Below, one piece after another: positions 16,125 through 26,064 of a DNA stretch of 64,000 bases. This DNA comes from DATKAS01 sp963773315 (GTDB lineage: Bacteria > Actinomycetota > Acidimicrobiia > Acidimicrobiales > DATKAS01). Location: positions 345,371 to 409,370 of the forward strand of contig CAVZAF010000003.1 of the NCBI GenBank assembly GCA_963773315.1, given 5' to 3'. Position numbers and translations under genes: made by a program. Numbering within the stretch: position 1 is the stretch's first letter; each line of letters opens with the position of its first letter. The notes below the pieces were generated by a model. The model saw nothing but the letters and a program-made list of their open reading frames with translations, had not been told where the DNA came from and searched no databases.

Positions 16125-17611
16125 CTCCAGTCCCTCCGATCGCACTCGAAGGAGTCGACGGCGCGCCGCGGTCTCACATCGACGCGCGACGCGTGACAGT
16201 CGGCGAGGCGACGCTCGGCCGGCTCCGCGGAGCGTGCGCGGACGTGACGACCGATGTCGCAGAGGTCGGCGACGCGAGCCGGGACTGGTGGCCCCTGGCG
16301 ATGCAATGGGCGCTCGAAGGCGAGGTGCCCGGGCTCGCCTCGGTCATCGCCCGGCCCCAGAGCGCAGACGAGGTCGCCGCAGTCCTCGCGGTGTGCAACG
16401 CCGACCTCGTGCCGGTGACGGCAGCGGGCGGTCGCAGCGGGGTGTGCGGGGCGAGCGTCCCCATCCACGGGGGCGTCGTGCTCGACCTGTGCGGGCTCTC
16501 GGGCATCGTCGACGTCGACGACGACTCGCTCGTGCTCGATGTACGTCCCGGCACCTTCGGCGAGCCGCTCGAGGCCGACCTCCGCCGCGACCACGGCCTC
16601 ACAATCGGCCACTGGCCACAGTCGGTGGCGATCTCGACCGTCGGCGGATGGCTCGCATGTCGGGGCGCGGGCCAGCTGTCGACTCGCTACGGCAAGATCG
16701 AAGACATGGTCGTCGGCCTCGATGTCGCCCTCGCGGACGGCCGCAGGATCACCACGGGCGGCAATCCGCACGCGGCAGCCGGCCCGGACCTGACGCAGCT
16801 CTTCGTCGGTTCGGAAGGCACCCTCGGCGTCATCACCGGCGCACGGCTCCGAGTGCACCCGGCGCCGGCCGCGGAACGCCGCGACGCCTGGAGCTTCTCG
16901 ACGTTCGGCGACGGGCTCGAGGGGTGCCGGCGGATCCTGCGCAGAGGCGCGACGCCAGCCGTCCTCCGGCTGTACGACGACGTCGAGGCGAATCGCAGCT
17001 ACCAGACCGGCGACCGCCACGTGCTGCTCGTCTTCGACGAGGGCGATCCGGCGTTGATCGACGCGGTCATGCGTGTCGTCGCCGAGGAGTGCGACGGTGC
17101 GGGCGGTGAACGCGCCGACGTCGGTCTCGTCGATCGGTGGTTCCACCATCGCAACGAGGTGAGCGCGCTCGAGGCGCTGACCCGGAAGGGGTTCGTGGTC
17201 GACACGATGGAGATCGCGGCTCGTTGGCGCGACCTCCCGAAGATCTACGAGGCGACCTGCGCCGCGATCCTCGGCGTGCCCCACGCCGCGAACGCCACGG
17301 CCCACCAGTCTCACGCCTACTCGGATGGTGCCTGCCTCTACTTCACGTTCGCCGGGCGGCCTCCGACCGACGAGCGCGAGGCCTTCTACGTCGCCGCCTG
17401 GGACGCAGGCACCCGAGCCGTGCTCGCGAACGGCGGTGGGCTCTCGCACCACCACGGTGTCGGCCTCAACCGCAGCCGGTTCATGCGCGAGGCCCTCGGC
17501 GCGAGCTTCGAGGTGTTGCAGTCAGCCAAGTCGGCGCTCGACCCGAACGGCGTCCTGAACCCCGGCAAGCTCGGGCTGCCATCGCCGTTCGGCGCGGTGA
17601 GCTGGCCGTGA
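16121..17611 (+). CDS. FAD-binding oxidase, alkyl-dihydroxyacetonephosphate synthase-like
   Basis: 496 residues. A PP-loop FAD_binding_4 domain contains PVTAAGGRSGVCGASVPIHG and SVAISTVGGWLACRGAGQLS (~170-189). The C-terminal GLSHHHGVGLNRSRFM carries the triple-His motif that marks alkyl-DHAP synthases, followed by SALDPNGVLNPGKLGL. Family knowledge: these enzymes swap the acyl group of acyl-DHAP for a fatty alcohol to start ether lipids. Its position between glpD and a glycerol kinase-like gene, both handling the same triose phosphates, supports that role. D-lactate-dehydrogenase-like oxidases are an alternative. Confidence 0.82.
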   Translation: MTPVPPIALEGVDGAPRSHIDARRVTVGEATLGRLRGACADVTTDVAEVGDASRDWWPLAMQWALEGEVPGLASVIARPQSADEVAAVLAVCNADLVPVTAAGGRSGVCGASVPIHGGVVLDLCGLSGIVDVDDDSLVLDVRPGTFGEPLEADLRRDHGLTIGHWPQSVAISTVGGWLACRGAGQLSTRYGKIEDMVVGLDVALADGRRITTGGNPHAAAGPDLTQLFVGSEGTLGVITGARLRVHPAPAAERRDAWSFSTFGDGLEGCRRILRRGATPAVLRLYDDVEANRSYQTGDRHVLLVFDEGDPALIDAVMRVVAEECDGAGGERADVGLVDRWFHHRNEVSALEALTRKGFVVDTMEIAARWRDLPKIYEATCAAILGVPHAANATAHQSHAYSDGACLYFTFAGRPPTDEREAFYVAAWDAGTRAVLANGGGLSHHHGVGLNRSRFMREALGASFEVLQSAKSALDPNGVLNPGKLGLPSPFGAVSWP

Positions 17612-18009
17612 AGCTCGATCGCGCTGCGCTGATCGCAGGGATCGTCGTCTCGCTGGTGATCTGCGTGCCCGCCGCGCTCATCGGGCAAGCGCTCGACGAC
17701 GCGTCATCGAGCGACAGCCCGTCCACGGCGGTGTCGTTGCTAGCGGTCTTGGTGCTTGCGGGGCTCGTCGTCGGCGCCACGGTCGCGGCGCGACAGCAGT
17801 CGCTAGATGCGCCGCTCGTCCACGGCATCGTGACCGCGATCGTCACCTTCGTGTTGGTACAGGGGGTTGGTGTGCTGCGTCGCTTCGCGACCAGCGAGGA
17901 CGTGTCGTGGTCGCGCATCCTGTCGAGCGCCTTGCTCTCGATGGTGGCGGGCACCGTCGGCGGGTTGATCGGCGGTCGCCTGCGCCACGAAGCCGGGCAA
18001 CGACCTTGA
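17608..18009 (+). CDS. Four-helix membrane protein (YrzE/TIGR04086-like)
   Basis: 133 residues from GTG 17608, overlapping the previous stop. There are four hydrophobic segments: AALIAGIVVSLVICVPAALI (~6-25), TAVSLLAVLVLAGLVVGATV (~40-59), LVHGIVTAIVTFVLVQGVGV (~69-88) and ILSSALLSMVAGTVGGLIGG (~103-122). The size and pattern resemble the small TIGR04086/YrzE membrane family, of unknown function. It is bracketed by overlapping glycerol/ether-lipid genes, so a membrane role in that pathway is a reasonable guess. Confidence 0.65.
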   Translation: MKLDRAALIAGIVVSLVICVPAALIGQALDDASSSDSPSTAVSLLAVLVLAGLVVGATVAARQQSLDAPLVHGIVTAIVTFVLVQGVGVLRRFATSEDVSWSRILSSALLSMVAGTVGGLIGGRLRHEAGQRP

Positions 18010-19451
18010 GCATCCTCGTCGTCGACGTCGGCACGAGTGGCGTACGCGCCGCGATCGTCCGTCCTGATGCGACCGTCGAGCATGTGCACCATCGCGAGGT
18101 GCTGCCCGCGTCACCTTCCCCGGGCTTCGTCGAGTTCGACGCGCGCGAGATGGCCGACGCCGCGCTCACGGTCGCGACGGCTGCGCTCGCGGACGGCGGA
18201 CCCGTCGAGGCGCTCGGGATCGCGAACCAGCGGGCGTCGACGATCGTGTGGGACGTCGCGACCGGCGAGCCTGTGGCTCCTGGCGTCGGATGGCAAGACC
18301 TGCGGACCGCGGGGATGTGCCTCGTGCTCGCGGCCGAGGGCACCCGCTTCGCGCCGAACCAGTCGGCGACGAAGCTCGCGTTCCTGCTCGACATGGCCGA
18401 TCCCGATCGGACGCGCGACGACCTCCGCTTCGGCACGGTCGACACGTGGATCGCGTGGATCCTCTCCAACGGATCCGTGCATGTCACCGATCAGTCGAAC
18501 GTTGGCGTCACCGGGCTCGTGCGCAACGACGGCAGCGGATGGGACGAGCACGTGCTCGAGGTCCTCCGCGTCCCTCGCGGCGTCCTTCCGTCGATCGTCG
18601 ATTCCACGGGGATCGTCGGCAACGCGACCGCGCTCCCTGGCGCTCCACCCATCGCGGGCATCGCGGGTGACCAGCAGGCGTCGCTCATCGGTCAGGGTTG
18701 CGTGCGGCCAGGCCTCTCGAAGGCGACGTTCGGCACGGGCGGGATGCTCGACATGTGCCTCGGCCCGGAGCGACCGACGTTCGAGCGACGGGGCGACGGC
18801 GGCACCTTCCCGATCGCGGCCTGGCGGCGTGACGGTGCGATCACGTGGGGCGTCGAGGCGATCATGCTGACGGCCGGCTCCAACGTCGAGTGGCTCCGCG
18901 ACGACCTCGGGCTGATCGAGACGGCCGCGCAGTCCCACGACGTCGCGTCTCAGTGCGCGGACACCGAGGGAGTCGTGTACGTCCCCGCGCTGCTGGGCCT
19001 CGGCACACCGGTCTGGGATTACGGCGCCCGCTCCTCGTTCTTCGGGCTGACCCGCGGCTCGACTCGTGCTCACCTCGTGCGAGCCGTCCTCGAGGGAGTC
19101 GCGCATCGAGGCACGGACCTCGTCGAGGCCGCCGAGACCGACACGGGCCTGGCGATCGACCACCTCAGGGTCGACGGAGGCATGTCCGAGAACCCGACGT
19201 TCCTGGCCGCGCTGGCCAACGCGAGCCAGCGACCGGTCGAGGTCTCCCCGGTGGTGGAAGCCACCACCTTGGGCGCAGCGTTCCTCGCCGGCCTCGCCGT
19301 CGGCACCTGGAAGGGCATGGATGACATCGCCGCGACCTGGCGACCGCGTACCGTCATCGAGCCTTCGGGCAAGCTCGACCGGGCGAGGTGGCTCGACGCG
19401 CGGACCCGGGCGGAGGGCTGGGTTGCGGAACTCTCGGCCCTCGACTTCTAG
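18006..19451 (+). CDS. FGGY-family carbohydrate kinase, glycerol-kinase-like
   Basis: 481 residues from TTG 18006 (LSILVVDVGTSGVRAAIVRP), overlapping the upstream TGA. The phosphate-1 motif VDVGTSGVR, ALGIANQRASTIVWD, AGIAGDQQASLIGQGCVRPG, and the C-terminal FGGY signature VDGGMSENPTFLAALANASQ with PVVEATTLGAAFLAGLA are all present. FGGY kinases phosphorylate polyols or sugars. The glpD neighbour points to glycerol, but the GlpK-specific glycerol site was not verified and a related polyol is possible. Confidence 0.85.
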   Translation: MSILVVDVGTSGVRAAIVRPDATVEHVHHREVLPASPSPGFVEFDAREMADAALTVATAALADGGPVEALGIANQRASTIVWDVATGEPVAPGVGWQDLRTAGMCLVLAAEGTRFAPNQSATKLAFLLDMADPDRTRDDLRFGTVDTWIAWILSNGSVHVTDQSNVGVTGLVRNDGSGWDEHVLEVLRVPRGVLPSIVDSTGIVGNATALPGAPPIAGIAGDQQASLIGQGCVRPGLSKATFGTGGMLDMCLGPERPTFERRGDGGTFPIAAWRRDGAITWGVEAIMLTAGSNVEWLRDDLGLIETAAQSHDVASQCADTEGVVYVPALLGLGTPVWDYGARSSFFGLTRGSTRAHLVRAVLEGVAHRGTDLVEAAETDTGLAIDHLRVDGGMSENPTFLAALANASQRPVEVSPVVEATTLGAAFLAGLAVGTWKGMDDIAATWRPRTVIEPSGKLDRARWLDARTRAEGWVAELSALDF

Positions 19452-19478
19452 AGTGCCCCGGCGAACAAGGAGACCTCG

Positions 19479-19961
19479 ATGACCGGACGCCGTGCCCAAG
19501 CCCTCGTGGCCGGCACCGCTCTCGCGCTGGCAATCGTGCTCGCCGCATGCGGCGATGACCCGAGCGACGAGGGCCAGCCCGCGGGCGGAGCGACGACCGC
19601 GGCTGCGACGACCGCGGCGGCGGGCACGACGGCGGCAGCTGCGACAACGGCGGCGGCGGGCACGAGCGCAGCGCCGACCAGCACGACGACGACCGTCGTC
19701 AAAGCGTCGGGCACCGCCGACATCGTCGCCGTCGACTTCGCGTTCAAGCCGCAGAACATCGAGGTCACCGCCGGCACGAAGGTCACGTGGACCAACAACG
19801 ACACGACGACCCACCAGATCGTGTCGAAGGGCGATCCCTTCCCCGGCGATGGCACGATCGACGTCGGTGCGACCTACAGCGTCACGTTCGACACGCCGGG
19901 CACCTACGACTACTTCTGTGGCATCCACAACTCGATGACAGGGAGCATCGTCGTCTCATGA
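19479..19961 (+). CDS. Secreted cupredoxin lipoprotein (plastocyanin/azurin-like)
   Basis: 160 residues. A lipoprotein signal (ALALAIVLAACG, Cys ~24) leads to a ~45-residue Ala/Thr-rich linker and a cupredoxin domain. Type I copper ligands can be placed as the His in TTTHQIV, the Cys in YDYFCGIH, the following His, and the Met of NSMTGSIVV. Such proteins carry electrons outside the membrane. The next gene starts at its stop (ATGA) and encodes a Tat-exported ferritin-like protein, suggesting a shared extracytoplasmic metal or redox role. Confidence 0.88.
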   Translation: MTGRRAQALVAGTALALAIVLAACGDDPSDEGQPAGGATTAAATTAAAGTTAAAATTAAAGTSAAPTSTTTTVVKASGTADIVAVDFAFKPQNIEVTAGTKVTWTNNDTTTHQIVSKGDPFPGDGTIDVGATYSVTFDTPGTYDYFCGIHNSMTGSIVVS

Positions 19962-20572
19962 CCTCATCTTCCGAGCCATCACGCCGGAACCTGCTGGTTG
20001 GCGCGGGTGTCGGGGCCGCGGCGGTCGCGATCGGCGCGATCCCTGCGTTCGCCGGCATCGCCCACGCGCAGTCCGACAGCAACCTCTCGCCGGCGGACCT
20101 GCAGCTGACGCAGTTCCATCGCTCCATCGAGTTCGCGTTCGTCGAGATCTACGGCATGGCCCTCGACAAGAAGCTGTTCGACGACGCGCAGACCGCGTAC
20201 GCAGTGCAGTTCCAGAACCATCACGACGAGCACGCCGCAGCTGCTGGTTCGCTGGCGGGCGTCGGCGCGGTCGGCACCAACGGGCAGATGGTCAACGCCT
20301 ACGCCGGTCGGGTGCGCACGGCCAACACCGTCGACGCACTCGCCAATGTGCTGTTCGACCTCGAGTCGAGGGCGGCGTCGACATACCTCCTCGCATGCGG
20401 CACATACTCGCAGCCGCGAGCGGCGGGATTCGCCGCAGCCGTGCTTTCGATCGAGGCACAGCACGCCACCGTGCTCGGCAACGCAGCGAGCCTGCCGACC
20501 GCGACGTACGTCCCCGCCTTCGAGTCGATCGTCGGAGCGTTCAGGCCCGCCGAGTTCCCGGTGCTGGCATGA
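19958..20572 (+). CDS. Tat-exported ferritin-like domain protein
   Basis: 204 residues. A twin-arginine-type signal (SRRNLLVGAGVGAAAVAIGA, cleavage likely after AHA) precedes a four-helix ferritin-like fold. Helices carry FHRSIEFAFVEIYGMALD, FQNHHDEHAAAAGSLAG, ALANVLFDLESRAASTYLLA and LSIEAQHATVLGN. The Glu/His residues in the last three (HHDEH, DLES, EAQH) could form a di-metal site. It is translationally coupled to the cupredoxin upstream and to a second ferritin-like protein downstream. The reaction is unknown. Confidence 0.8.
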   Translation: MTSSSEPSRRNLLVGAGVGAAAVAIGAIPAFAGIAHAQSDSNLSPADLQLTQFHRSIEFAFVEIYGMALDKKLFDDAQTAYAVQFQNHHDEHAAAAGSLAGVGAVGTNGQMVNAYAGRVRTANTVDALANVLFDLESRAASTYLLACGTYSQPRAAGFAAAVLSIEAQHATVLGNAASLPTATYVPAFESIVGAFRPAEFPVLA

Positions 20573-21324
20573 GCGACATGGGGATGGGCCGCGACGAGCT
20601 CCGCCGGCAGATGCGCGACGCGCAGGCCGAGCATCTCGAGACGATGGGTGGGTTCCGCGAGGCGATCAAACGCTTCGCCGGCGGCGACCCGGCGTTCAAC
20701 CGACGCGGGCTGCTCGTTGCCGGTGGCGGGGTCATGGCCGCGATGCTCGCCGCCTGCGCCGACCACACACCGAAGCCTCAAGTGCCTGAAGGCGGTGCGC
20801 AGACGCCGACGACGGTGACGATCGCTCCCCCGCCCGTCAACGACGTGACGTTGCTGCGCACGGCGTCGTCGATCGAGATCCTCGCGGTGCAGACCTACCA
20901 GAAGGGGATCGACTCGGGCCTCCTGACGACGCCGGCGCTCCTCGATGCCGCGAAGCTGTTCCGTGACCAGCACCACGACCACAACGACCTCTTCGCCGCA
21001 GCGACGACCGAGGCCGGCGGCGAGCCGTACACCAAGCCGAACCCGTACATCCAGACCAAGGCCGTCGACACGATCCTGCCGTCGTTGAAGAAAGAGGTCG
21101 ACGTCGTCAACCTCGCCCTCGAGCTCGAGGACACTGCGGGCGGCAGCTATCAGGTGTGGGTGCCGCTGTTCTCGACGCCCGACCTGCGCCAGACCATCCA
21201 GTCGGTCGGCGCCACCGAGCGCCGGCACTCGATCATCCTCACGGGGGTGCTCCCTGAGCAGGAGCTGTTCCCGTCGCCGTTCGGCAACGTGACGCTCGCC
21301 GTCGGCACCGCGTCGTACGTCTGA
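20569..21324 (+). CDS. Exported ferritin-like lipoprotein
   Basis: 251 residues. A cytoplasmic leader of ~45 residues precedes an RRGLLVAGGGVMAAMLAACA signal with a lipobox Cys, then a ferritin-like four-helix domain: LLRTASSIEILAVQTYQKGI, FRDQHHDHNDLFAAATTEAG, VVNLALELEDTAGGSYQVWV and SVGATERRHSIILTGV. The Glu/His pattern parallels the previous protein, so the two are likely paralogous partners. The gene overlaps the previous stop (ATGA) and ends the three-gene operon 93 bp before rnpB. Confidence 0.8.
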   Translation: MSDMGMGRDELRRQMRDAQAEHLETMGGFREAIKRFAGGDPAFNRRGLLVAGGGVMAAMLAACADHTPKPQVPEGGAQTPTTVTIAPPPVNDVTLLRTASSIEILAVQTYQKGIDSGLLTTPALLDAAKLFRDQHHDHNDLFAAATTEAGGEPYTKPNPYIQTKAVDTILPSLKKEVDVVNLALELEDTAGGSYQVWVPLFSTPDLRQTIQSVGATERRHSIILTGVLPEQELFPSPFGNVTLAVGTASYV

Positions 21325-21417
21325 CGTTCGCCGGCCCAAAGGCCCCGCCGCCGACTTGTGCCGCTCGACGCCCGTTTGGGCATCGCCAGGTACGAGCACG
21401 GCTGGCACACTGGTCGC

Positions 21418-21787
<370 letters not shown>

Positions 21788-21826
21788 GTACGGCCTCTGA
21801 GCAGGGGAAACATCGTAGCGGTTGGG

Positions 21827-21972
21827 TCAGCGTGACACGACTGTGACACGCGAGGACACGGAGCCGCCGAGCACCGCGTCGACCGCGGTCCTTGTGCGCG
21901 CCTCGTCGTCGGTCCACAGGTGCGAGTACGTGTCGAGCGTCTCCGCCGCCGTGGCGTGGCCGTGCCGGGCCT
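21827..21972 (-). pseudogene. C-terminal remnant of a tyrosine recombinase (integrase)
   Basis: Only the last ~48 residues are readable: HGHATAAETLDTYSHLW, then TDDEARTRTAVDAVLGGS and a stop at 21,827. This is the usual end of actinobacterial phage-type integrases, with the catalytic Tyr in DTYSHLW and the HGHA box before it. No N-terminal or central catalytic domain is found upstream; beyond ~21,972 the frame reads into unrelated sequence. Its position, pointing at rnpB and 23 bp from the repeat, is where an integrase sits in an element inserted at an RNA gene 3' end. The remaining 21,973-22,103 holds nothing I recognise. Confidence 0.75.
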
Positions 21973-22103
21973 GAGGACCTTCCGCCTCGTGGGGCTGCGC
22001 CCGGTGCGCAATCGGCTCGCGCAGACCCTCGACGATCCCGAGGTGCCGCTCTATGCGGTCTCGGGGCTCGCGCGCTTGGGAGCCGGCACCGGCTCGGCCG
22101 AGA

Positions 22104-24719
22104 CTAACCCTCGGCGACTTCGAGGGCGTCGTCGACGCTTGCGCGTTCCAGGCACTCCGCCAGCCGCGCCGCGAGCGTGTGCACGAACGGCTCCGCGATC
22201 ATCGAGTTGTGGTCGCCGGGTACCTCGTGGCTCTCCCATCCGGGCCGCAACAGTGCGCCCCACCCGAGGTCCGGGCTCCCCGTATATTCGTAGAACTGCT
22301 GCGACGCGAGAATCACCACCGGACCTGCCGCGGGGCCGGGGTCGTAGCGCATTTCGCGGAGGAGCGCCGCGGCGTGGTCCTCGGGGATGTCGGTGCCGGG
22401 GATGTACACGGTGGGCGCAAGCGGTGTCGGCGTACCGCCCCGATCGACAAGCCTGCGCATCCGCCTCACGACCATCGCGGGACCCTCTCGGCTCGCCAAC
22501 TTCTTCGCTCGGAACCGCAGGATTTTCCAGCGGCTCCATTCGCCGGCGGCGGCGATCCGTGGATGTGGACCGTCGGCGAGCACAACGAGCCCGATTTCAC
22601 CCCCCGTCGCCGCGAGTTGGCGCGCCACCTCGTACACGACGACCCCACCGAGCGAATGGCCGAACAGAAAGTACGGCCCGTCGGGTCGTGCGGCTCGGAT
22701 GGCTGCCGCGCACTCGGCGGCGATCTCCTCCAGCGAACCCGCCGCGTCGGGCGGGCCGTGCATCGCCGGGTACCACAGCGCGTACACCGGCTGGTCGGAT
22801 CCGACGGCGGCGGCGAGGTGACGGACGGTGATCACGGCTCCGCCGCGCAGCAGACAGAACAGCGGCGGCCTCGTTCCGCCGACCTGCACGGGGAACACCG
22901 AAGCGCCCAGCCGCGACGTCGCGGAACCCCGCAAGACCTCGGCCATCGTCTGCACCGTGGCGCCCGTGAGGAAGATCGTCCGCGGGAAGGCGGCGGCCGA
23001 AGGCTTCTTCGACGTCGACCAACAACTCGGTTGCGTTCAGCGAGTCGCCGAGCTCGAGGAACTCGCGATCGGTGCTCGGCGGGACGTCGAGATCCAGGAC
23101 GCGCTGCCAGATCGAACAGAGCTCCCGTTCGACGCGATCGGTCGCGTCGACGTGGACCCCGGCCTCGCGCCCGCTTGCGGCGGGCGTCGTCCAGCCCGAG
23201 GGTCGCGGCCAGGTTCGTACGCTCGATCTTGCCCGTTCTGCCCCGGGGGAGCGCTTCGACGACGACTACCCGGCGGGGAACCTTGTAGGGCGCGAGCCGT
23301 TCCCCGACGAAGATGCGGAGCTGAGCGGTCGTCACGTCGGCGCCGTCACGGAGCACGACGGCGGCGGCGACGTCCTCGCCCAGCCGGTCGTGCGGGATCG
23401 CGAACGCCGCCGCCTCGACGACGTCCGCGTGCTCGAGCAACGCGATGTCGATCTCGCGCGGCGCCACCTTCTCACCACCGCGGTTGATCAGTTCCTTGAG
23501 CCGCCCGGTGATGGTGAGGTAGCCGTCTTCGTCGAAGCGCCCTTGATCGCCGGTGCGGAACCATCCGTCGACGAACGACGCCTGGTTCGCAGCGGGGTTG
23601 TCGACATACCCGGACATCACCGATGCACCCTTGATGGCGACCTCGCCCGTCGCGCCCGCAGGGAGGACCTGTCCCCCGTCGTCGAGCACGGCGACGTCGG
23701 GACCGGCCGCCTTGCCCACAGTTCCGGGTTTGCGGACCTGGTCGGGGAGCGGATTGCTCGTCATCTGGTGCGCGGCCTCGGTCATTCCGTAGGCCTCGAT
23801 CACCGGGACGTCGAACGCTGCCTCGAGGTCGTCCAGCACGCCGACCGGCAGCGCCGCCGACGACGAGCGCACGAACCGAAACGTCGTCGGCAGCACCCGG
23901 CCCTCGGCGGCGCTCGAACGCGCCACCTGCAACATCGCCTCGTGGATCGTCGGGACGGCGGTGTACCAGGTCGGTCGGAACTCCTCGATCCATCCGGGAA
24001 CGTCTCGCGCGGAAACCCCCGGTGCAAACGACGCTGCCGCCGGCGACGAGCGAGCCGAAAAGCGCGGCGACGAGTCCGTGGATGTGGAAGAGCGGCATCA
24101 CGTTCAGGCATCGATCGGTCGCCTCGAGTCGGAGCGTCTCCGCGACGTTGGCCGCCGACGTCAGCAGATTGCGTTCGGTGAGCGGGACGAGCTTCGGGGA
24201 ACCCGTCGTGCCCGAGGTGAACAACAGCAGCGCCGCGTCGGTGTCGCCCGCACTGCTGGACGCCCCGTCGCCAGGGGACAGGCCGGAGCAGGCGATCGAC
24301 CCGGCAGTGTCACCCGCGTCGAGCTCGATCACGGCAATCCCGCACCACGACGCGGCGGCGCGCGCCGCGGTTTCGTGGCCGCGGAGCACCATGACGGCAC
24401 GAACCCCGAGCGTGGTGAGCTGGTTCGCGAATTCGGCCTCCGGCAAATCGGGCGCGAGGGGTGCGCACGCGGCGGCCGCGACGGTGCCGAGCACCGCGGC
24501 GGCGGCTTCCGGTCCGTTCGGAAGGGCAACCGCGACCCGATCGGTCGGCGCGATCCCGCCGGCGCGGAGGTAGCGCACGATCGCTTCGAGCTGGTCGACC
24601 AGGGCGTCGTACGACGTCGCCTTCCTCCCCGGCGCCAGCAGCGCGACCGAGGTAGGCGCGCGGCGTGCGGTCGCTCTGAGTGCCTCCAGGACGGAGGCAT
24701 GGTGCGGGGGACGAAGCAT
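22104..24719 (-). CDS. Adenylation-carrier-thioesterase (NRPS/acyl-CoA-ligase-like) protein, frameshifted
   Basis: Reads as one ~870-residue protein from ATG 24719 (MLRPPHHASVLEALRATARR) after joining frames. AMP-ligase domain: LLLFTSGTTGSPKLVPLTER, PLFHIHGLVAALFGSLVAGG, EAYGMTEAAHQM, GWFRTGDQG, and GRTGKIERTN with the catalytic Lys. Carrier domain: FLELGDSLNATELLVDVEEA, with Ser for phosphopantetheine. Thioesterase: GHSLGGVVVYEVARQLAATG with Ser nucleophile, and GDHNSMI with the His. Breaks fall near 23,990, 23,180 and 22,990. Activated acyl or amino acid would be loaded on the carrier and released by hydrolysis; the substrate is unknown. It lies inside the rnpB-associated island. Confidence 0.78.
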
Positions 24720-24782
24720 CCTGCTCGTGTGCGCTCGAAGAGGGGTGATGCCGTGGGATCCACTTCTAGGGTACCGAGGGTC

Positions 24783-24918
24783 ATGGCCCGTGTCTCGGTG
24801 GTCGTGCCGGTCAACCGCGTCGGCTACTCGACGACGCGATCGCGAGCATCCTGCGCCAGGGACTACCGCGAACTTCGAGCTCGTCGTCGCCGACAACGCG
24901 GTCGACCGACGGGACTGA
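24783..24918 (+). pseudogene. Fragment of a family 2 glycosyltransferase
   Basis: Starts MARVSVVVPVN, the GT2 N-terminus, and after a frame change continues LDDAIASILRQG, then NFELVVADNA, where the first Asp-containing strand of the fold is expected. The sequence loses similarity after ~24,920, so at most 45 of ~250 residues remain. It is divergent from the adenylation-carrier gene with a ~60-bp gap. Treated as a degraded or truncated gene of the island. 24,920-25,025 holds nothing recognisable. Confidence 0.5.
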
Positions 24919-25025
24919 GCGTGGACCAGCTCGTCGCATTGGCGGCGACGTCGCGTCGACCGTGCTCACAAGGCGCCATGCACGCGGTAGGGATGCGTCG
25001 GCTCACGACTGCCGCCGCGCTCGAC

Positions 25026-25357
25026 CTAGCAGCCGGTCAGGTTGCATCTGCTCCGCACCACCGGCACACCCCAGCGCCGGTACTCCCAGAAGATCGTGGT
25101 CACCGCGGGCACCATCGGCACTTCGAACGTCACGTACCCGCGCACACAACCGGAGGCGAGACCCCCGAAGCCCAACGAAGGCTCTTGGCGTCAAAGGTCA
25201 GCTGGTACCGCCGGTTGTCGGGGGTTGGGACAGTGGACCCAAACGCGTTGTAGCGCACCGGCACATCGCCAGCGCAGACCTGCGCATCGATGACCACGAA
25301 CTTGTTGCCTTGCGCGGGCTTGAACAGCGAGCTGATCGCGTCCTCGTAGGAGAACAC
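25026..25357 (-). pseudogene. DUF4352-like secreted protein fragment, frameshifted
   Basis: One frame gives FKPAQGNKFVVIDAQVCAGD and TPDNRRYQLTFDAKSLRWAS; after a shift near 25,150 a second gives VRGYVTFEVPMVPAVTTIFW and ends RCNLTGC at 25,026. The GNKFVVxD strand and the GYVTFEVP motif are typical of DUF4352, a small immunoglobulin-like extracytoplasmic domain of unknown function. The N-terminus and signal peptide are missing or scrambled upstream of 25,357, and 25,358-25,583 shows nothing else. It may be a full gene damaged by indel errors. Confidence 0.5.
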
Positions 25358-25583
25358 CTGTACGGACGAGTGATCGGCGCCGGTACATCGGGTTGTCTTG
25401 TTCCCCCGACCCCCACATAGGGCGGGTGTTCGCCGTGGCGTCGTCCGCGGAGCGCTGTTTGTGGATCACAGTCCTCGCGTGACCAGGAACACCCGAACTG
25501 TCGGCGTGACGCGCTCGTAGTCGATGTCACGAAGCGAGCGCCGTGAAGAGGTCACCCGCTCGAGTGACTCAGGAGGACGGAAC

Positions 25584-26064
25584 ATGAAGACCTACCATCT
25601 CGGCGGCCTCGTGCTCGCCGCAGGACTCACCCTCGCCGCGTGCAACGTCGCTACGCCGCAGTCGAGCGGCTCAGGCGGCTACGCGACCGGAATGTCGAGC
25701 CCGCAGTCTGCTCCGACGACAGTGCAGGCGGCGCAAAGCAAGCTCGGCATGATCCTCGTCGACGCGCAAGGCAGGACCCTGTACGCGTTCACGAATGACG
25801 CGAACGGCTCACCCACGTGCAACGGAGCGTGCGCCAACGCGTGGCCTCCCGTCGCGGCCGACAGCGCCACGACGCCCGGACCGGGACTCAACGGGGCGCT
25901 GTTCTCGAAAGCGACGCCGCGCCGACGGCTCCTCGCAGCTCAAGGTCGGCAAGTGGCCGGTGTACCGCTACGCAGGCGACGGCGCACCCGGAGACGTGAA
26001 CGGTCAGGGCAGCGGAGGGACATGGTTCGTCATCTCGCCCGACGGGTCGCTCATCAGGACCTGA
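25584..26064 (+). CDS. COG4315-type repeat lipoprotein, frameshifted
   Basis: Preceded by a clear AGGAGG box, it starts MKTYHLGGLVLAAGLTLAAC, a lipoprotein signal. The mature protein has the COG4315 secreted-repeat pattern: LGMILVDAQGRTLYAFTNDA, then SPTCNGACANAWPPV, and, after a shift near 25,915, QLKVGKWPVYRYAGDGAPGD and GTWFVISPDGSLIRT. The paired Cys in CNGAC and the LY.F/VYRY motifs repeat as in the family. Function unknown; an exported, surface-tethered protein. About 155 residues when joined. Confidence 0.75.
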
